From assembly GCA_947178105.1 (NCBI GenBank), contig CAMWXD010000026.1:1-53213 (forward strand): a stretch of 53,213 nucleotides of DNA, in the 5' to 3' direction. The notes below the pieces were generated by a model that searched no databases, was not told the DNA's origin, and saw only the letters and a program-made list of their open reading frames with translations. Position numbers and translations under genes: made by a program. This DNA is from an uncultured Eubacterium sp. (GTDB taxonomy: Bacteria > Bacillota > Clostridia > Lachnospirales > Lachnospiraceae). Positions 25,941 to 33,970 of the stretch are shown in pieces. The first letter of the stretch is position 1, and each line of letters begins with the position of its first letter.

Positions 25941-26543
25941 TTACGTTTGTATACGGACAGCTTTGACAATTTCTGCTATTTTTTCCGGGTCTTTCTGTCC
26001 ATTTGTCTCAGCGCCGCCCGACAGGTCAATGGCATACGCGCCTATCTTAAGCGCTTCTTTTATATTTCCTATATGAATGCCGCCGGCAAGAAAATAACGT
26101 TTTTTGCAGGTATCCGCCAGGCTCCAGTCAAATGACTGCCCGCTGCCGCCAGCTCCGTGATCCAGCAGCAAATAATCCGCGCAGCTTTCCTGCCAGCGTG
26201 CAATATCCATTTGAGACTGTACAGAAACCGCCTTTATCACAGGCTTTCCGGTGCGTTTCCTGATCCAGGCAATCTCCTGCTCTGTCTCCTGCCCATGTAA
26301 CTGTGCAAGATCAATCGTGCCCTGCTCTAACAGACGTGCAACCGTTTCTTTTGCTTCATTGACAAAAACACCAACTGCGGCAATATCCGCAGAAAGCTGC
26401 GTTTTTAGTCTGGCCGCCTGCTGCGGCGATACATAACGGCGGCTTTTTTTCACAAATACAAACCCAATATAATCCGGTAAAGATACATTAACTGCCAAAA
26501 TATCTTCCATCCTCGTTATGCCGCAAATTTTGATCTTAGCCAT
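25941..26543 (-). CDS. trpF: Phosphoribosylanthranilate isomerase
   Basis: 200-residue beta/alpha-barrel enzyme catalysing the Amadori rearrangement of phosphoribosylanthranilate. The N-terminus [13 protein letters not shown] carries the catalytic cysteine, LQLHG-like AQLHGQE follows, and the catalytic aspartate region is [29 protein letters not shown] and the AIDLSGGAE phosphate site close the barrel. It overlaps trpC by 8 bases. Confidence 0.97.
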   Translation of the reverse strand: MAKIKICGITRMEDILAVNVSLPDYIGFVFVKKSRRYVSPQQAARLKTQLSADIAAVGVFVNEAKETVARLLEQGTIDLAQLHGQETEQEIAWIRKRTGKPVIKAVSVQSQMDIARWQESCADYLLLDHGAGGSGQSFDWSLADTCKKRYFLAGGIHIGNIKEALKIGAYAIDLSGGAETNGQKDPEKIAEIVKAVRIQT

Positions 26544-27333
26544 TCGCTTTGCACGCTCCCATCCATTCCGTCAATATCTGCTTTTTATCAGGCGAACGCA
26601 TCAGCGTCTCGCCAACCAATACCGCATCTGTCCCATTCTGGTACAGCCGCACGATATCTTCTGTCCCCCGTATCCCGCTCTCTGATACAAACAGAATCTC
26701 TTGCGGCACCATACCCCTCAGGCGCAGGCTTGTCGAAAGGTCTACCTGAAAGGTTTTTAAATCCCGGTTGTTCACACCGATCACCCTGGCGCCGCTTTGT
26801 ATGGCACGTTGCACCTCTTCTTCTGTATGGGCTTCTACCAAGGCTGAAAGCCCTAGAGAATGTGCTGTTGTTAAATATTCTTTTAATTCTCCATCTGACA
26901 GGATCGCACAGATGAGCAGAACCGCAGACGCACCCAGCAGCTTTGCCTCATAAATCATATACGGATCGACAGTAAAGTCCTTGCGCAGCACTGGAATCGA
27001 TACCTGCGATGCGATTTCCTGCAAATACCGATCCTGCCCCTGAAAATAATTCGGTTCTGTCAGGCAGGAAATTGCCGCCGCACCTGCCGCTTCATATTCC
27101 CTGGCAATCTGCACATAGGGAAAATCCGGCGCGATTACTCCTTTGGACGGGGACGCTTTTTTCACCTCGCAGATCAAAGAAATGCCTTGCTGGCTCAGCG
27201 CCTGTTCAAATGGAAATCCAGTATGCGCATTCATCGCTTCCGCCTGTGCGCACACGGCCTCTGAAGGCGTCTCTTTTTTCCGCTTTGCAATTCTTTCTTT
27301 GGTATTTGCTGCTATTTCATCTAAGATTGTCAT
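26536..27333 (-). CDS. trpC: Indole-3-glycerol phosphate synthase
   Basis: 265-residue beta/alpha-barrel enzyme closing the indole ring. Conserved sequence: ICEVKKASPSKGVIAPDF with the catalytic Glu and Lys, ISCLTEPNYFQG, VLRKDFTVDPYMIYEAKLLGASAVLLI, and IGVNNRDLKTFQVDL. The start has AGGAAAG upstream. A 126-base AT-rich gap with short TTTATTCCTTC repeats separates it from trpD, the largest gap inside the operon. Confidence 0.97.
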   Translation of the reverse strand: MTILDEIAANTKERIAKRKKETPSEAVCAQAEAMNAHTGFPFEQALSQQGISLICEVKKASPSKGVIAPDFPYVQIAREYEAAGAAAISCLTEPNYFQGQDRYLQEIASQVSIPVLRKDFTVDPYMIYEAKLLGASAVLLICAILSDGELKEYLTTAHSLGLSALVEAHTEEEVQRAIQSGARVIGVNNRDLKTFQVDLSTSLRLRGMVPQEILFVSESGIRGTEDIVRLYQNGTDAVLVGETLMRSPDKKQILTEWMGACKANG

Positions 27334-27459
27334 ATTTTCTTTCCTTTTTCAATGATCTTCTAAAGATATTTCTATCTTTATTCCTTCTTTATTCCTTCTT
27401 AATTTCTATCTTTGCTTCTATGCCTTTATATATGCTTTGTATTCTGGTGCATTATTTAT

Positions 27460-28470
27460 TTATTCCTGATTTGATAAAATAACAAATTCTTCCAACCGCC
27501 GTTTTGCTGCGCCGCTGTCTATAAGCTGCTCTGCCATACGCACGCCGTCTGTCAGGCTTGGCGCTTTTCCTGCGACATAAAGCCCTGCACCTGCATTCAA
27601 TACTACCGCGTTTCGTTTTGCCCCTTTTTCGCCATTTAACACAGCCGTTGTAATCTTTGCATTTTCTTCTGGCGTACCGCCCTCCAAATCAGACTTGCTG
27701 CATTTTGCAAAACCAAACTGTTCTGGTTCGATCACATAAGAACGGTAGCTGCCGCCCTGCACTTCACAGACAGCCGTTTGGGCGCTCAAAGAGATCTCAT
27801 CCAGGACGTCCCTGCCGTATACGACCATGGCGCTTTTTACCCCAAGGTTTGTCAACACCCTTGCCAACGGTTCAACCAGCGCTTCCTCATACACGCCCAT
27901 CACCTGCATACTTGCTCCGGCAGGATTTGTCAGCGGGCCGAGTATATTAAATACAGTACGGATGCCCAGCTCTTTTCGCACCGGCGCGACATACTTCATA
28001 GCAAGATGATAATTTTGCGCAAACAAAAAACAAATATTGATTTTATTTAATAACTCCGTGCTCTTTTCCGGCGAAATTGTAATATTCACGCCAAGCGCCT
28101 CTAATACATCCGCCGCTCCGCACCTGCTGGACGCCGCACGGTTGCCATGCTTTGCAACCGGGACTCCTGCTGCGGCGATCACCAGCGCTGCTGTTGTGGA
28201 AATATTAAAAGAATTCGAGCGGTCTCCGCCAGTCCCTACGATTTCCAGCACATCCATGTCATGCAGCAGGCGGATACAATGCTCCCGCATTCCTTTTGCC
28301 GAGCCTGTGATCTCATCGATCGTCTCCCCCTTCATTGCAAGCGCCGTCAGATAAGCGCTCATCTGGATCTGGCTTGTTTCTCCGCTCATGATCTCATGCA
28401 TCACTGTTTTTGCCATATCATAGCTTAAATTTTCTTTGTTGCCCAACGCAATAATTGCTTCCCGAATCAT
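27460..28470 (-). CDS. trpD: Anthranilate phosphoribosyltransferase
   Basis: 336-residue enzyme transferring phosphoribose from PRPP to anthranilate. The PRPP-binding motif [50 protein letters not shown] is complete, and the metal-binding DEIS is present. ATG 28470 (GGAGGAAATCAAT upstream) is preferred over the in-frame ATG five codons earlier, which would have its ribosome site inside the coding sequence. It follows trpG by 24 bases. Confidence 0.97.
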   Translation of the reverse strand: MIREAIIALGNKENLSYDMAKTVMHEIMSGETSQIQMSAYLTALAMKGETIDEITGSAKGMREHCIRLLHDMDVLEIVGTGGDRSNSFNISTTAALVIAAAGVPVAKHGNRAASSRCGAADVLEALGVNITISPEKSTELLNKINICFLFAQNYHLAMKYVAPVRKELGIRTVFNILGPLTNPAGASMQVMGVYEEALVEPLARVLTNLGVKSAMVVYGRDVLDEISLSAQTAVCEVQGGSYRSYVIEPEQFGFAKCSKSDLEGGTPEENAKITTAVLNGEKGAKRNAVVLNAGAGLYVAGKAPSLTDGVRMAEQLIDSGAAKRRLEEFVILSNQE

Positions 28471-28494
28471 ATTGATTTCCTCCAAAATTATTAT

Positions 28495-29070
28495 TTACAG
28501 ACTGTTTATATTTAATAAATTTCGTATCATCTGATTTCCGTCCGGCGTCAGGATCGATTCTGGATGAAATTGCAGCCCAAATACCGGATCTTTACAGTGT
28601 TCGACTGCCATAATCTCTCCCTGCGCTGTCTGCGCCGTGATGCGCAGGCATTCCGGCAGGCACTCCCGCACTGCGGCAAGAGAGTGGTATCTGGCTGCCG
28701 TAATTTCCGCATTCATCCCGCGAAAGATCCTGCTGTCTGTATCCAGCCTGAGCGTGGACGCCTTTCCATGCATCAGTTCCTTTGCATAAGAGACAACGCC
28801 GCCATATGCTTCACAAATCGCCTGATGTCCCAGGCACACGCCCAAAATCGGTATCCTGCCGGCGAAACGCTGTACTGCTTCGATACAAATGCCTGCATCC
28901 GCTGGTTTTCCAGGCCCCGGAGACAAAATCAACGCCTCTGGCTTCATGTCCCTGATTTCTTCCACCGTAACCGCATCGTTGCGCACCACCTTGATATCCG
29001 CATTCATGCTTCCTACCAACTGGTACAGGTTATAGGAAAAGCTGTCATAATTATCTATTAATAAAATCAT
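28495..29070 (-). CDS. trpG: Anthranilate synthase glutamine amidotransferase subunit
   Basis: 191-residue class I glutamine amidotransferase that supplies ammonia to TrpE. The catalytic triad is visible: Cys in LGVCLGHQAI, and His-Glu in FHPES. NYDSFSYNL at the N-terminus and LSPGPGKPADAG are typical. It is not fused to trpD, unlike in enterobacteria. A paralogue serving 4-aminobenzoate synthesis cannot be excluded, but the position after trpE argues for TrpG. Confidence 0.96.
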   Translation of the reverse strand: MILLIDNYDSFSYNLYQLVGSMNADIKVVRNDAVTVEEIRDMKPEALILSPGPGKPADAGICIEAVQRFAGRIPILGVCLGHQAICEAYGGVVSYAKELMHGKASTLRLDTDSRIFRGMNAEITAARYHSLAAVRECLPECLRITAQTAQGEIMAVEHCKDPVFGLQFHPESILTPDGNQMIRNLLNINSL

Positions 29071-29093
29071 AATTCAATTCCTCCATCAATTTT

Positions 29094-30575
29094 TCAATCA
29101 ATTGCTTTATCAATTCCTCCTTCTGCTTCCTGTAACGCCTGTATCACTGCTCTTGCTTTATTTTCACATTCCGCAAACTCCATTTCTGGCACACTGTCCG
29201 CCACAATCCCGGCACCAGAACGCACAAAGACTTTTCCATTTTTGGCAAATGCAATCCGTATCGCAATACAAGTGTCCAGATTTCCGGTAAAGTCTATATA
29301 TCCGATCGCACCGCCATATATGCCGCGTTTATTCTGCTCCAGTTCATTGATAATCTCGCACGCGCGCAGCTTTGGCGCACCGGAAAGCGTACCTGCCGGA
29401 AGCACTGCATCTACTGCGTCCAGCGCATCTTTCCCGTCCTCGATCCGCCCTCTTACAGTCGAACCAATATGCATGACATGGGAAAACCGTTCGATGCACA
29501 TATATTTTTCCACCTCCACAGATCCGATCTTGCTGATCTTCCCAAGATCGTTCCTGCCAAGGTCTACCAGCATATTATGCTCTGCCCGTTCCTTTTCGTC
29601 TGCAAGCAGGCTTCGCTCCAGTGCAAGGTCTTCTTCCTGCGTATCCCCTCTCTTTCTCGTCCCCGCCAGCGGAAAGGTATGCAGCATACCGTCCTCCAGC
29701 TTGACAAGCGTCTCTGGCGATGCGCCCGCAATCTCAATCTGATCGCTGGAAAAATAAAACATATACGGCGACGGATTGGACGTGCGCAGGATCCGGTAAG
29801 TATCAAACAGGCTCCCTTCCATATCCGCTTCCATGCGGTTTGACAGCACGACCTGAAAAATGTCCCCTTCCCGTATATACTGTTTCCCTTTTTCCACAAT
29901 CTCACAGTATCGCTGTTTATCAAACAAATACCGGAACTCGCTTTTGAGCTTTAACGGCGGATTTTCCGCCAGGCTGCCAGAAAGCAGCAAGGCTGCTGTT
30001 TCCCGCAGTGTTTGCTCGCCCTGCCTGTATGACTCATCCAAATGTTCTGTCTTTATATTTACAATAATCATGATCTTTTGCCGGTAATGGTCAAAAGCGA
30101 TCACTTTATCAAACAGCATCAGGTCTGCGTCCTGAAACGCTTCTTCATCCTTCGCATCTAACTGAAGGGAAGGTTCGCTGTATTTCATATAATCATACGA
30201 AAAATACCCTACCAGCCCGCCGGAAAACGGCGGCATTCCTTCCAGGCGCGGCGCCTTGTTTTCATTCAAAATACTGCGGATCCGATTTCCAGGATGCTGT
30301 GTCTGCTCTGTGGTCACCGTTTTGCCTGCTGTTATTTTGACAACGCCATTCTGGCAGGTGATCTCCAACTCCGGGTCATAGCCCAAAAACGAATATCTGC
30401 CCCATCGCCTTGACTGTTCTGCACTTTCGAGCAGAAAACAATGATGGCTCGCCTGTTTCAGACGGCGTACCGCAACAACCGGCGTCATTGTATCTGCATA
30501 TAGCTCCATTTTCATCGGAATTCTGTTTGCATTTGTACAAAGCTCTTTTGCCTGCGCTAAAGATGGAAAGATCAT
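29094..30575 (-). CDS. trpE: Anthranilate synthase component I
   Basis: 493-residue chorismate-using enzyme, first committed step to tryptophan. The feedback-inhibition motif LLESAEQSRRWGRYSFLG is present, so tryptophan inhibition is expected. The catalytic chorismate-binding domain occupies the C-terminal ~270 residues (PSPYMFYF, GASPETLVKLEDG, PLAGTRKRG, DLGRNDLGKI, GTLSGAPKLRA, RSGAGIVADS). Ribosome site AGGAGGAG. It is the first gene after the T-box leader and the operon then runs trpG-D-C-F-B-A. Confidence 0.97.
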   Translation of the reverse strand: MIFPSLAQAKELCTNANRIPMKMELYADTMTPVVAVRRLKQASHHCFLLESAEQSRRWGRYSFLGYDPELEITCQNGVVKITAGKTVTTEQTQHPGNRIRSILNENKAPRLEGMPPFSGGLVGYFSYDYMKYSEPSLQLDAKDEEAFQDADLMLFDKVIAFDHYRQKIMIIVNIKTEHLDESYRQGEQTLRETAALLLSGSLAENPPLKLKSEFRYLFDKQRYCEIVEKGKQYIREGDIFQVVLSNRMEADMEGSLFDTYRILRTSNPSPYMFYFSSDQIEIAGASPETLVKLEDGMLHTFPLAGTRKRGDTQEEDLALERSLLADEKERAEHNMLVDLGRNDLGKISKIGSVEVEKYMCIERFSHVMHIGSTVRGRIEDGKDALDAVDAVLPAGTLSGAPKLRACEIINELEQNKRGIYGGAIGYIDFTGNLDTCIAIRIAFAKNGKVFVRSGAGIVADSVPEMEFAECENKARAVIQALQEAEGGIDKAID

Positions 30576-30653
30576 ATTTACTCCTCCTGACGTTCTAAAA
30601 GAAACTCCATTTCATATCCAATCCCATGGCTCCGCGTGCGTAATTATGGCAAC

Positions 30654-31105
30654 AAAAAAACACCCAGTCCATGATAACTGTAACAACTACATTATCAAGG
30701 ACGGGTGTATGAATCCAAAATACAATCCTGGCAAGCCCGCCAGGCTGGGCGAACAACCTTATCTGCGCATCTGCTACTGCAAATAAAATCATCCTTTCGC
30801 CATCTATATTTTTCTATTCATCATCCGCGGTGCCACCTTGCTTCACAGGAAATCCTGCACACTTTGACGAGATACCATCATATCTCCGGCAACTAACGTA
30901 TGCCCAACGTCGCAGAATACTCAGCAGCAATCCATACTGCCTTTGGCTGCGCCCTCCGTGGTCCATTTAATAACCTGCGTTTGATCCGGCTCCCACCTTA
31001 TCCGGACTCTCTGGACATGCACAATTATTTTTATCTCCACATCTTCGGTTTTTTACGGATATTCAATTTTCATTTCTTTTCTAAATTCTTTTTCTGTTTC
31101 TTTTC
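30654..31105 (-). promoter_or_regulatory. Tryptophan T-box riboswitch leader of the trp operon
   Basis: On the minus strand the leader shows Stem I landmarks (AGAGAGTCCGG and GGTGGGAGCCGG, about 30987-31012), a specifier TGG followed by A (30963-30965), and the T-box sequence GGTGGCACCGCGG (30825-30837). The terminator has arms 30661-30677 and 30692-30707 and a T-run at 30654-30660. The specifier reads tryptophan. Uncharged tRNA-Trp would pair and favour the antiterminator (CAAGG of the T-box with CCTTG at the terminator). About 115 bases, including a CCTGGC/GCCAGG hairpin, separate the T-box from that pairing strand, which is longer than usual. Confidence 0.93.
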
Positions 31106-31111
31106 CAATAC

Positions 31112-31140
31112 ATTAAAACACAGGTTTTTGGATTTGTCAA
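31112..31140 (-). promoter_or_regulatory. trp operon promoter
   Basis: TTGACA (31135-31140) and TTTAAT (31112-31117) on the minus strand with a 17-base spacer. The -35 box overlaps the stop codon of the upstream membrane-protein gene, so the trp unit starts immediately after it. Confidence 0.85.
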
Positions 31141-31469
31141 TCCTTTTTTTCTTCCGTCTGCTTCTTCGTCCAAAACCAAGGAACATCGTATTTTTTCTTC
31201 AAACAGATGATGTATATAATAGGAACAGCATAGGGAATCCCAAAATATATAAAAGCTAATTTAAAATTCATCCTCATCCCATATATACTTTCATATACAA
31301 AAATATACGCAGCAACTACCGAACATAATAAAAAAGCAATTCCTCGCCTGTGCCTGTACTTTTTGCGGACATCGGCACTTAAATTATCTATATCACTATT
31401 CCTGAACAAGGGTTTTGCATCTATTATGTCACGTATCCCCCATATAAAGAAATACAGCGCCCAATACAT
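31137..31469 (-). CDS. Small membrane protein, unknown (110 aa)
   Basis: Not recognised. About three membrane segments: MYWALYFFIWGIRDII at the N-terminus, GIAFLLCSVVAAYIFVY in the middle, and FKLAFIYFGIPYAVPIIYIICL near the C-terminus, with a basic loop (RKKYRHRR) and a charged tail TKKQTEEKKD. Its ATG follows directly on the stop codon of the exported-peptide gene (TAAATG) with GGGGAGG before it, so the two are translated together. Its position as last gene after the kinase/regulator pair suggests a role tied to that signalling system, such as transport or immunity; this is inference. Confidence 0.8.
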   Translation of the reverse strand: MYWALYFFIWGIRDIIDAKPLFRNSDIDNLSADVRKKYRHRRGIAFLLCSVVAAYIFVYESIYGMRMNFKLAFIYFGIPYAVPIIYIICLKKKYDVPWFWTKKQTEEKKD

Positions 31470-31691
31470 TTATGCCCTCCCCAATGCAACCGCAATGAAT
31501 TCATTTCCAATTCTTATTTGCTGTGTCTCAACAATACCTATTTTAACATTACGGTCAAGTTTCTGATCGTATATTTCCACCTCATCCTGTTCTTGTACAG
31601 AATCAATACTGGAAGCATGTGCTAATGCAGTTGCCGATACAGACAAAACACCAAATATAACAGACATCATAAAACATATTAATCTCTTCAT
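31470..31691 (-). CDS. Small exported peptide/protein, unknown (73 aa)
   Basis: Not recognised. It has a classical Sec signal peptide (MKRLICFMMSVIFGVLSVSATALA, probable cleavage after ALA or AHA), leaving a mature acidic ~48-residue chain with NVKIGIVETQQIRIGNEFIAVALGRA at the end. No cysteine or double-glycine leader, so it is not an evident bacteriocin or AgrD-type pheromone. It has its own strong promoter at 31745-31773, AAGGAG ribosome site, and is read into the next membrane-protein gene. It may be a target of the neighbouring LytTR regulator. Confidence 0.75.
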   Translation of the reverse strand: MKRLICFMMSVIFGVLSVSATALAHASSIDSVQEQDEVEIYDQKLDRNVKIGIVETQQIRIGNEFIAVALGRA

Positions 31692-31744
31692 AATTCAGAT
31701 TCTCCTTTTCATTTAGATTCATTTATAAGACAGATTTCTAAAGC

Positions 31745-31773
31745 ATTATAGGCCTATGAATAAATTCTGTTAA
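31745..31773 (-). promoter_or_regulatory. Promoter of the exported-peptide gene
   Basis: TTAACA (31768-31773), 17-base spacer, perfect TATAAT (31745-31750) on the minus strand, 54 bases before the start codon. A TATAGTTAG word just upstream (about 31778-31787) resembles one half-site of LytTR regulators; a clear second half-site was not seen. Confidence 0.7.
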
Positions 31774-31847
31774 CATACCTAACTATAACATATATATGAA
31801 AAAAATGTTTCATTTGACCACCAAATCATTGAAATCTGGCTGCGAAT

Positions 31848-33176
31848 TTATTCAGTGCCTGGAAGCTTTCTAAAAAAAAGCATGGCTGTAGCTACAAATC
31901 TATCGTTTTCGTTTTTGCATTTCAACGTTCCATTATATTTCTTAACTGCATCAGCCACACTCAAAAGTCCCCAGCCATGAAGCTTTACATCCCTTTTTGA
32001 TGTAACTGGCAGTCCTATATATTCTCCTTTATTTCCAGCACATGGATTTGATACCTGTATGACAACAAAATGGTTGATTTTCCTAATACATATAGCTATA
32101 TTGCCCGGCATATAGGATTTTTCTGTTGCTTCAATCGCATTATCTATCAGGTTTCCCAATATTGTGCATAAATCATGTGGCTGTATATTAGTATTTCGTG
32201 GAAATTCAACGTTAATGTCAATATTTATCCCATTTTCCTGTATCTTTTCAATTTTGCTGTTTAGAACCATGTCCACAAGATCAATCCCTGTCCATGTGGT
32301 TTTTGACAACTTTGCAACAGGCTCACTTATTTTTTCAATATAAGTCTTCGCATCTTTTATTTTATTTTCATCCAGCATTTGGTACAGCACATTCAGGTGA
32401 TTGTTTAAATCGTGGTATAGCTTTGCATGGCTCGTATAGATACTGCTGATCGTTTTATAATTTTCCTCTAACAAGCTGTTTCTCATTTCCAGCAGTTCAG
32501 TATTTTTCTGTTCTTCCTTACATTCCGCCATGTAGAAGTAAATCGTAAAAGCAACGGCTATGGATGCAAAACCAAAAAAGAGCCATATGCGTACCATAAC
32601 ACTGGTATATAGCTCAAGTATTTCTGCTGACAGATATATAAATCCCATACATCCCACGCATACAAATATCGGCAATGTATATGTGTTTTTCTTCGGTATA
32701 CTGACCTTGTTTAAATATTTGCAGGCCATTGCTGATACAGCATACCATAACATGGTCTTCACACATAGAACCACTGCACGAAACATTCCATCTGACAGCA
32801 ACAGGCCAAGAAATTCCGTATATCCCCCGAAAAACAATGAGGAAAATACATACATGACAAATTCAAAACTTTTGAAACAGAGCATGTAAAATCCAGCCAT
32901 CGAAAACAATACAATATGGCGGGCTTTATAAACCCGCCTTCCTATGATGCATAAATATACAGCCAGAATGAACGTTATATTATATGACAGCAGCGGAATA
33001 TAACTGCACAGCCATGCCAGCAGCACTCCTGCACCCGACCACAGTAAGTCATGCTGCAAATTGCCCCTGATATCGTAAATGCCCATCGTATGCAAAACAA
33101 TCCGATATAGCCTAAATAATATCAATAATCTGATAAAAGATGCTGCTGCTTCTGCAATCAAATATACGGCACTCAT
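31848..33176 (-). CDS. AgrC-like membrane sensor histidine kinase (GHKL)
   Basis: 442-residue sensor kinase of the AgrC/HPK10 type. The N-terminal ~190 residues hold about six membrane segments, the usual peptide-sensing part. A coiled helix leads to the phospho-acceptor box YHDLNNHLNVLYQML, and the GHKL ATPase follows with N-box LGNLIDNAIEATEKS and G-box KLHGWGLLSVADAVKKYNG. The start ATG 33176 overlaps the regulator stop (ATGA), so the two are coupled. No AgrB/AgrD genes are nearby, so the signal is unknown; the small exported product encoded downstream is one candidate. Confidence 0.92.
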   Translation of the reverse strand: MSAVYLIAEAAASFIRLLILFRLYRIVLHTMGIYDIRGNLQHDLLWSGAGVLLAWLCSYIPLLSYNITFILAVYLCIIGRRVYKARHIVLFSMAGFYMLCFKSFEFVMYVFSSLFFGGYTEFLGLLLSDGMFRAVVLCVKTMLWYAVSAMACKYLNKVSIPKKNTYTLPIFVCVGCMGFIYLSAEILELYTSVMVRIWLFFGFASIAVAFTIYFYMAECKEEQKNTELLEMRNSLLEENYKTISSIYTSHAKLYHDLNNHLNVLYQMLDENKIKDAKTYIEKISEPVAKLSKTTWTGIDLVDMVLNSKIEKIQENGINIDINVEFPRNTNIQPHDLCTILGNLIDNAIEATEKSYMPGNIAICIRKINHFVVIQVSNPCAGNKGEYIGLPVTSKRDVKLHGWGLLSVADAVKKYNGTLKCKNENDRFVATAMLFFRKLPGTE

Positions 33177-33892
33177 ACCTGCTCGCCCCAAAAATCAATC
33201 AACTGCTCTTTCACTTGCTCCAATTTTGTATGGCTGGTCCAAATCTGTTTACCATCTTCCATTTCTATCATATTATCTATGATACCCATAACATGACTTA
33301 GATTTACGATATCGCCGCGGCTGGCATAGGCAAAATCCCCAGCCGCAAGCTCCTTATAAACCTGAGCCAGCGTTTTCCTTACCCTAACCGTGGAACCTCC
33401 CATTAATGTTATGACAGCATATTTGCCTTCTCGATAAATGTATAGGATCCTATGATACCGGATTTTCTCTAAATGCCCAGCTATCTGCACTATATAATAT
33501 TGATCCGACTGCATCTGGATCATCTGGACAGCATCCTCAAAAGCATATCGGAACTTTACTTTAAAGGAATCTTTGGGAATGTACCGAAATATAGATAGCT
33601 CAAATGCGTCAATCGCATATTGCAAATGCGCTGTAATGAAAATGATCAGGACATCGGGCAGATAGTTTTTCATATCGGCGGACAACTTCATGCCGTCTAT
33701 ATCTGGCATCTCTATATCGCACAATATCAGATCAAAAAATTTACCTTCCTGAATATCATATTGCATTGCCCTGCTTTGTACATAAGCTGTTATTTCTGCC
33801 GTAAGAACTTTTTCCTTAAGTAGTAAGATAATATTTGTCTTAACCATTTCTAGCATCTTTTCATCGTCATCACAAATTGCAATGTATAACAT
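33173..33892 (-). CDS. LytTR-family response regulator
   Basis: 239-residue AgrA/VirR-type regulator. Receiver domain ~1-125: acidic pocket YIAICDDDE, phospho-acceptor Asp in LILCDIEMPDIDG, Thr in IFITAHLQYAIDAF, Lys in IPKDSF. The C-terminal LytTR DNA-binding domain (YYIVQIAGHLEKIRYHRILYIYREGKYAVI through ASRGDIVNLSHVMGI) normally binds paired 9-bp repeats. ATG 33892 is chosen because it starts the receiver; GGAGG is 13 bases upstream, slightly far. It forms one unit with the kinase gene. Confidence 0.93.
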   Translation of the reverse strand: MLYIAICDDDEKMLEMVKTNIILLLKEKVLTAEITAYVQSRAMQYDIQEGKFFDLILCDIEMPDIDGMKLSADMKNYLPDVLIIFITAHLQYAIDAFELSIFRYIPKDSFKVKFRYAFEDAVQMIQMQSDQYYIVQIAGHLEKIRYHRILYIYREGKYAVITLMGGSTVRVRKTLAQVYKELAAGDFAYASRGDIVNLSHVMGIIDNMIEMEDGKQIWTSHTKLEQVKEQLIDFWGEQV

Positions 33893-33970
33893 TGAATCTT
33901 CAAATCCTCCTTTTTGTGTTTGCAGCATATCAATCGCGCAAGTCCCCATCAATGATAGTTCAAACCATTT

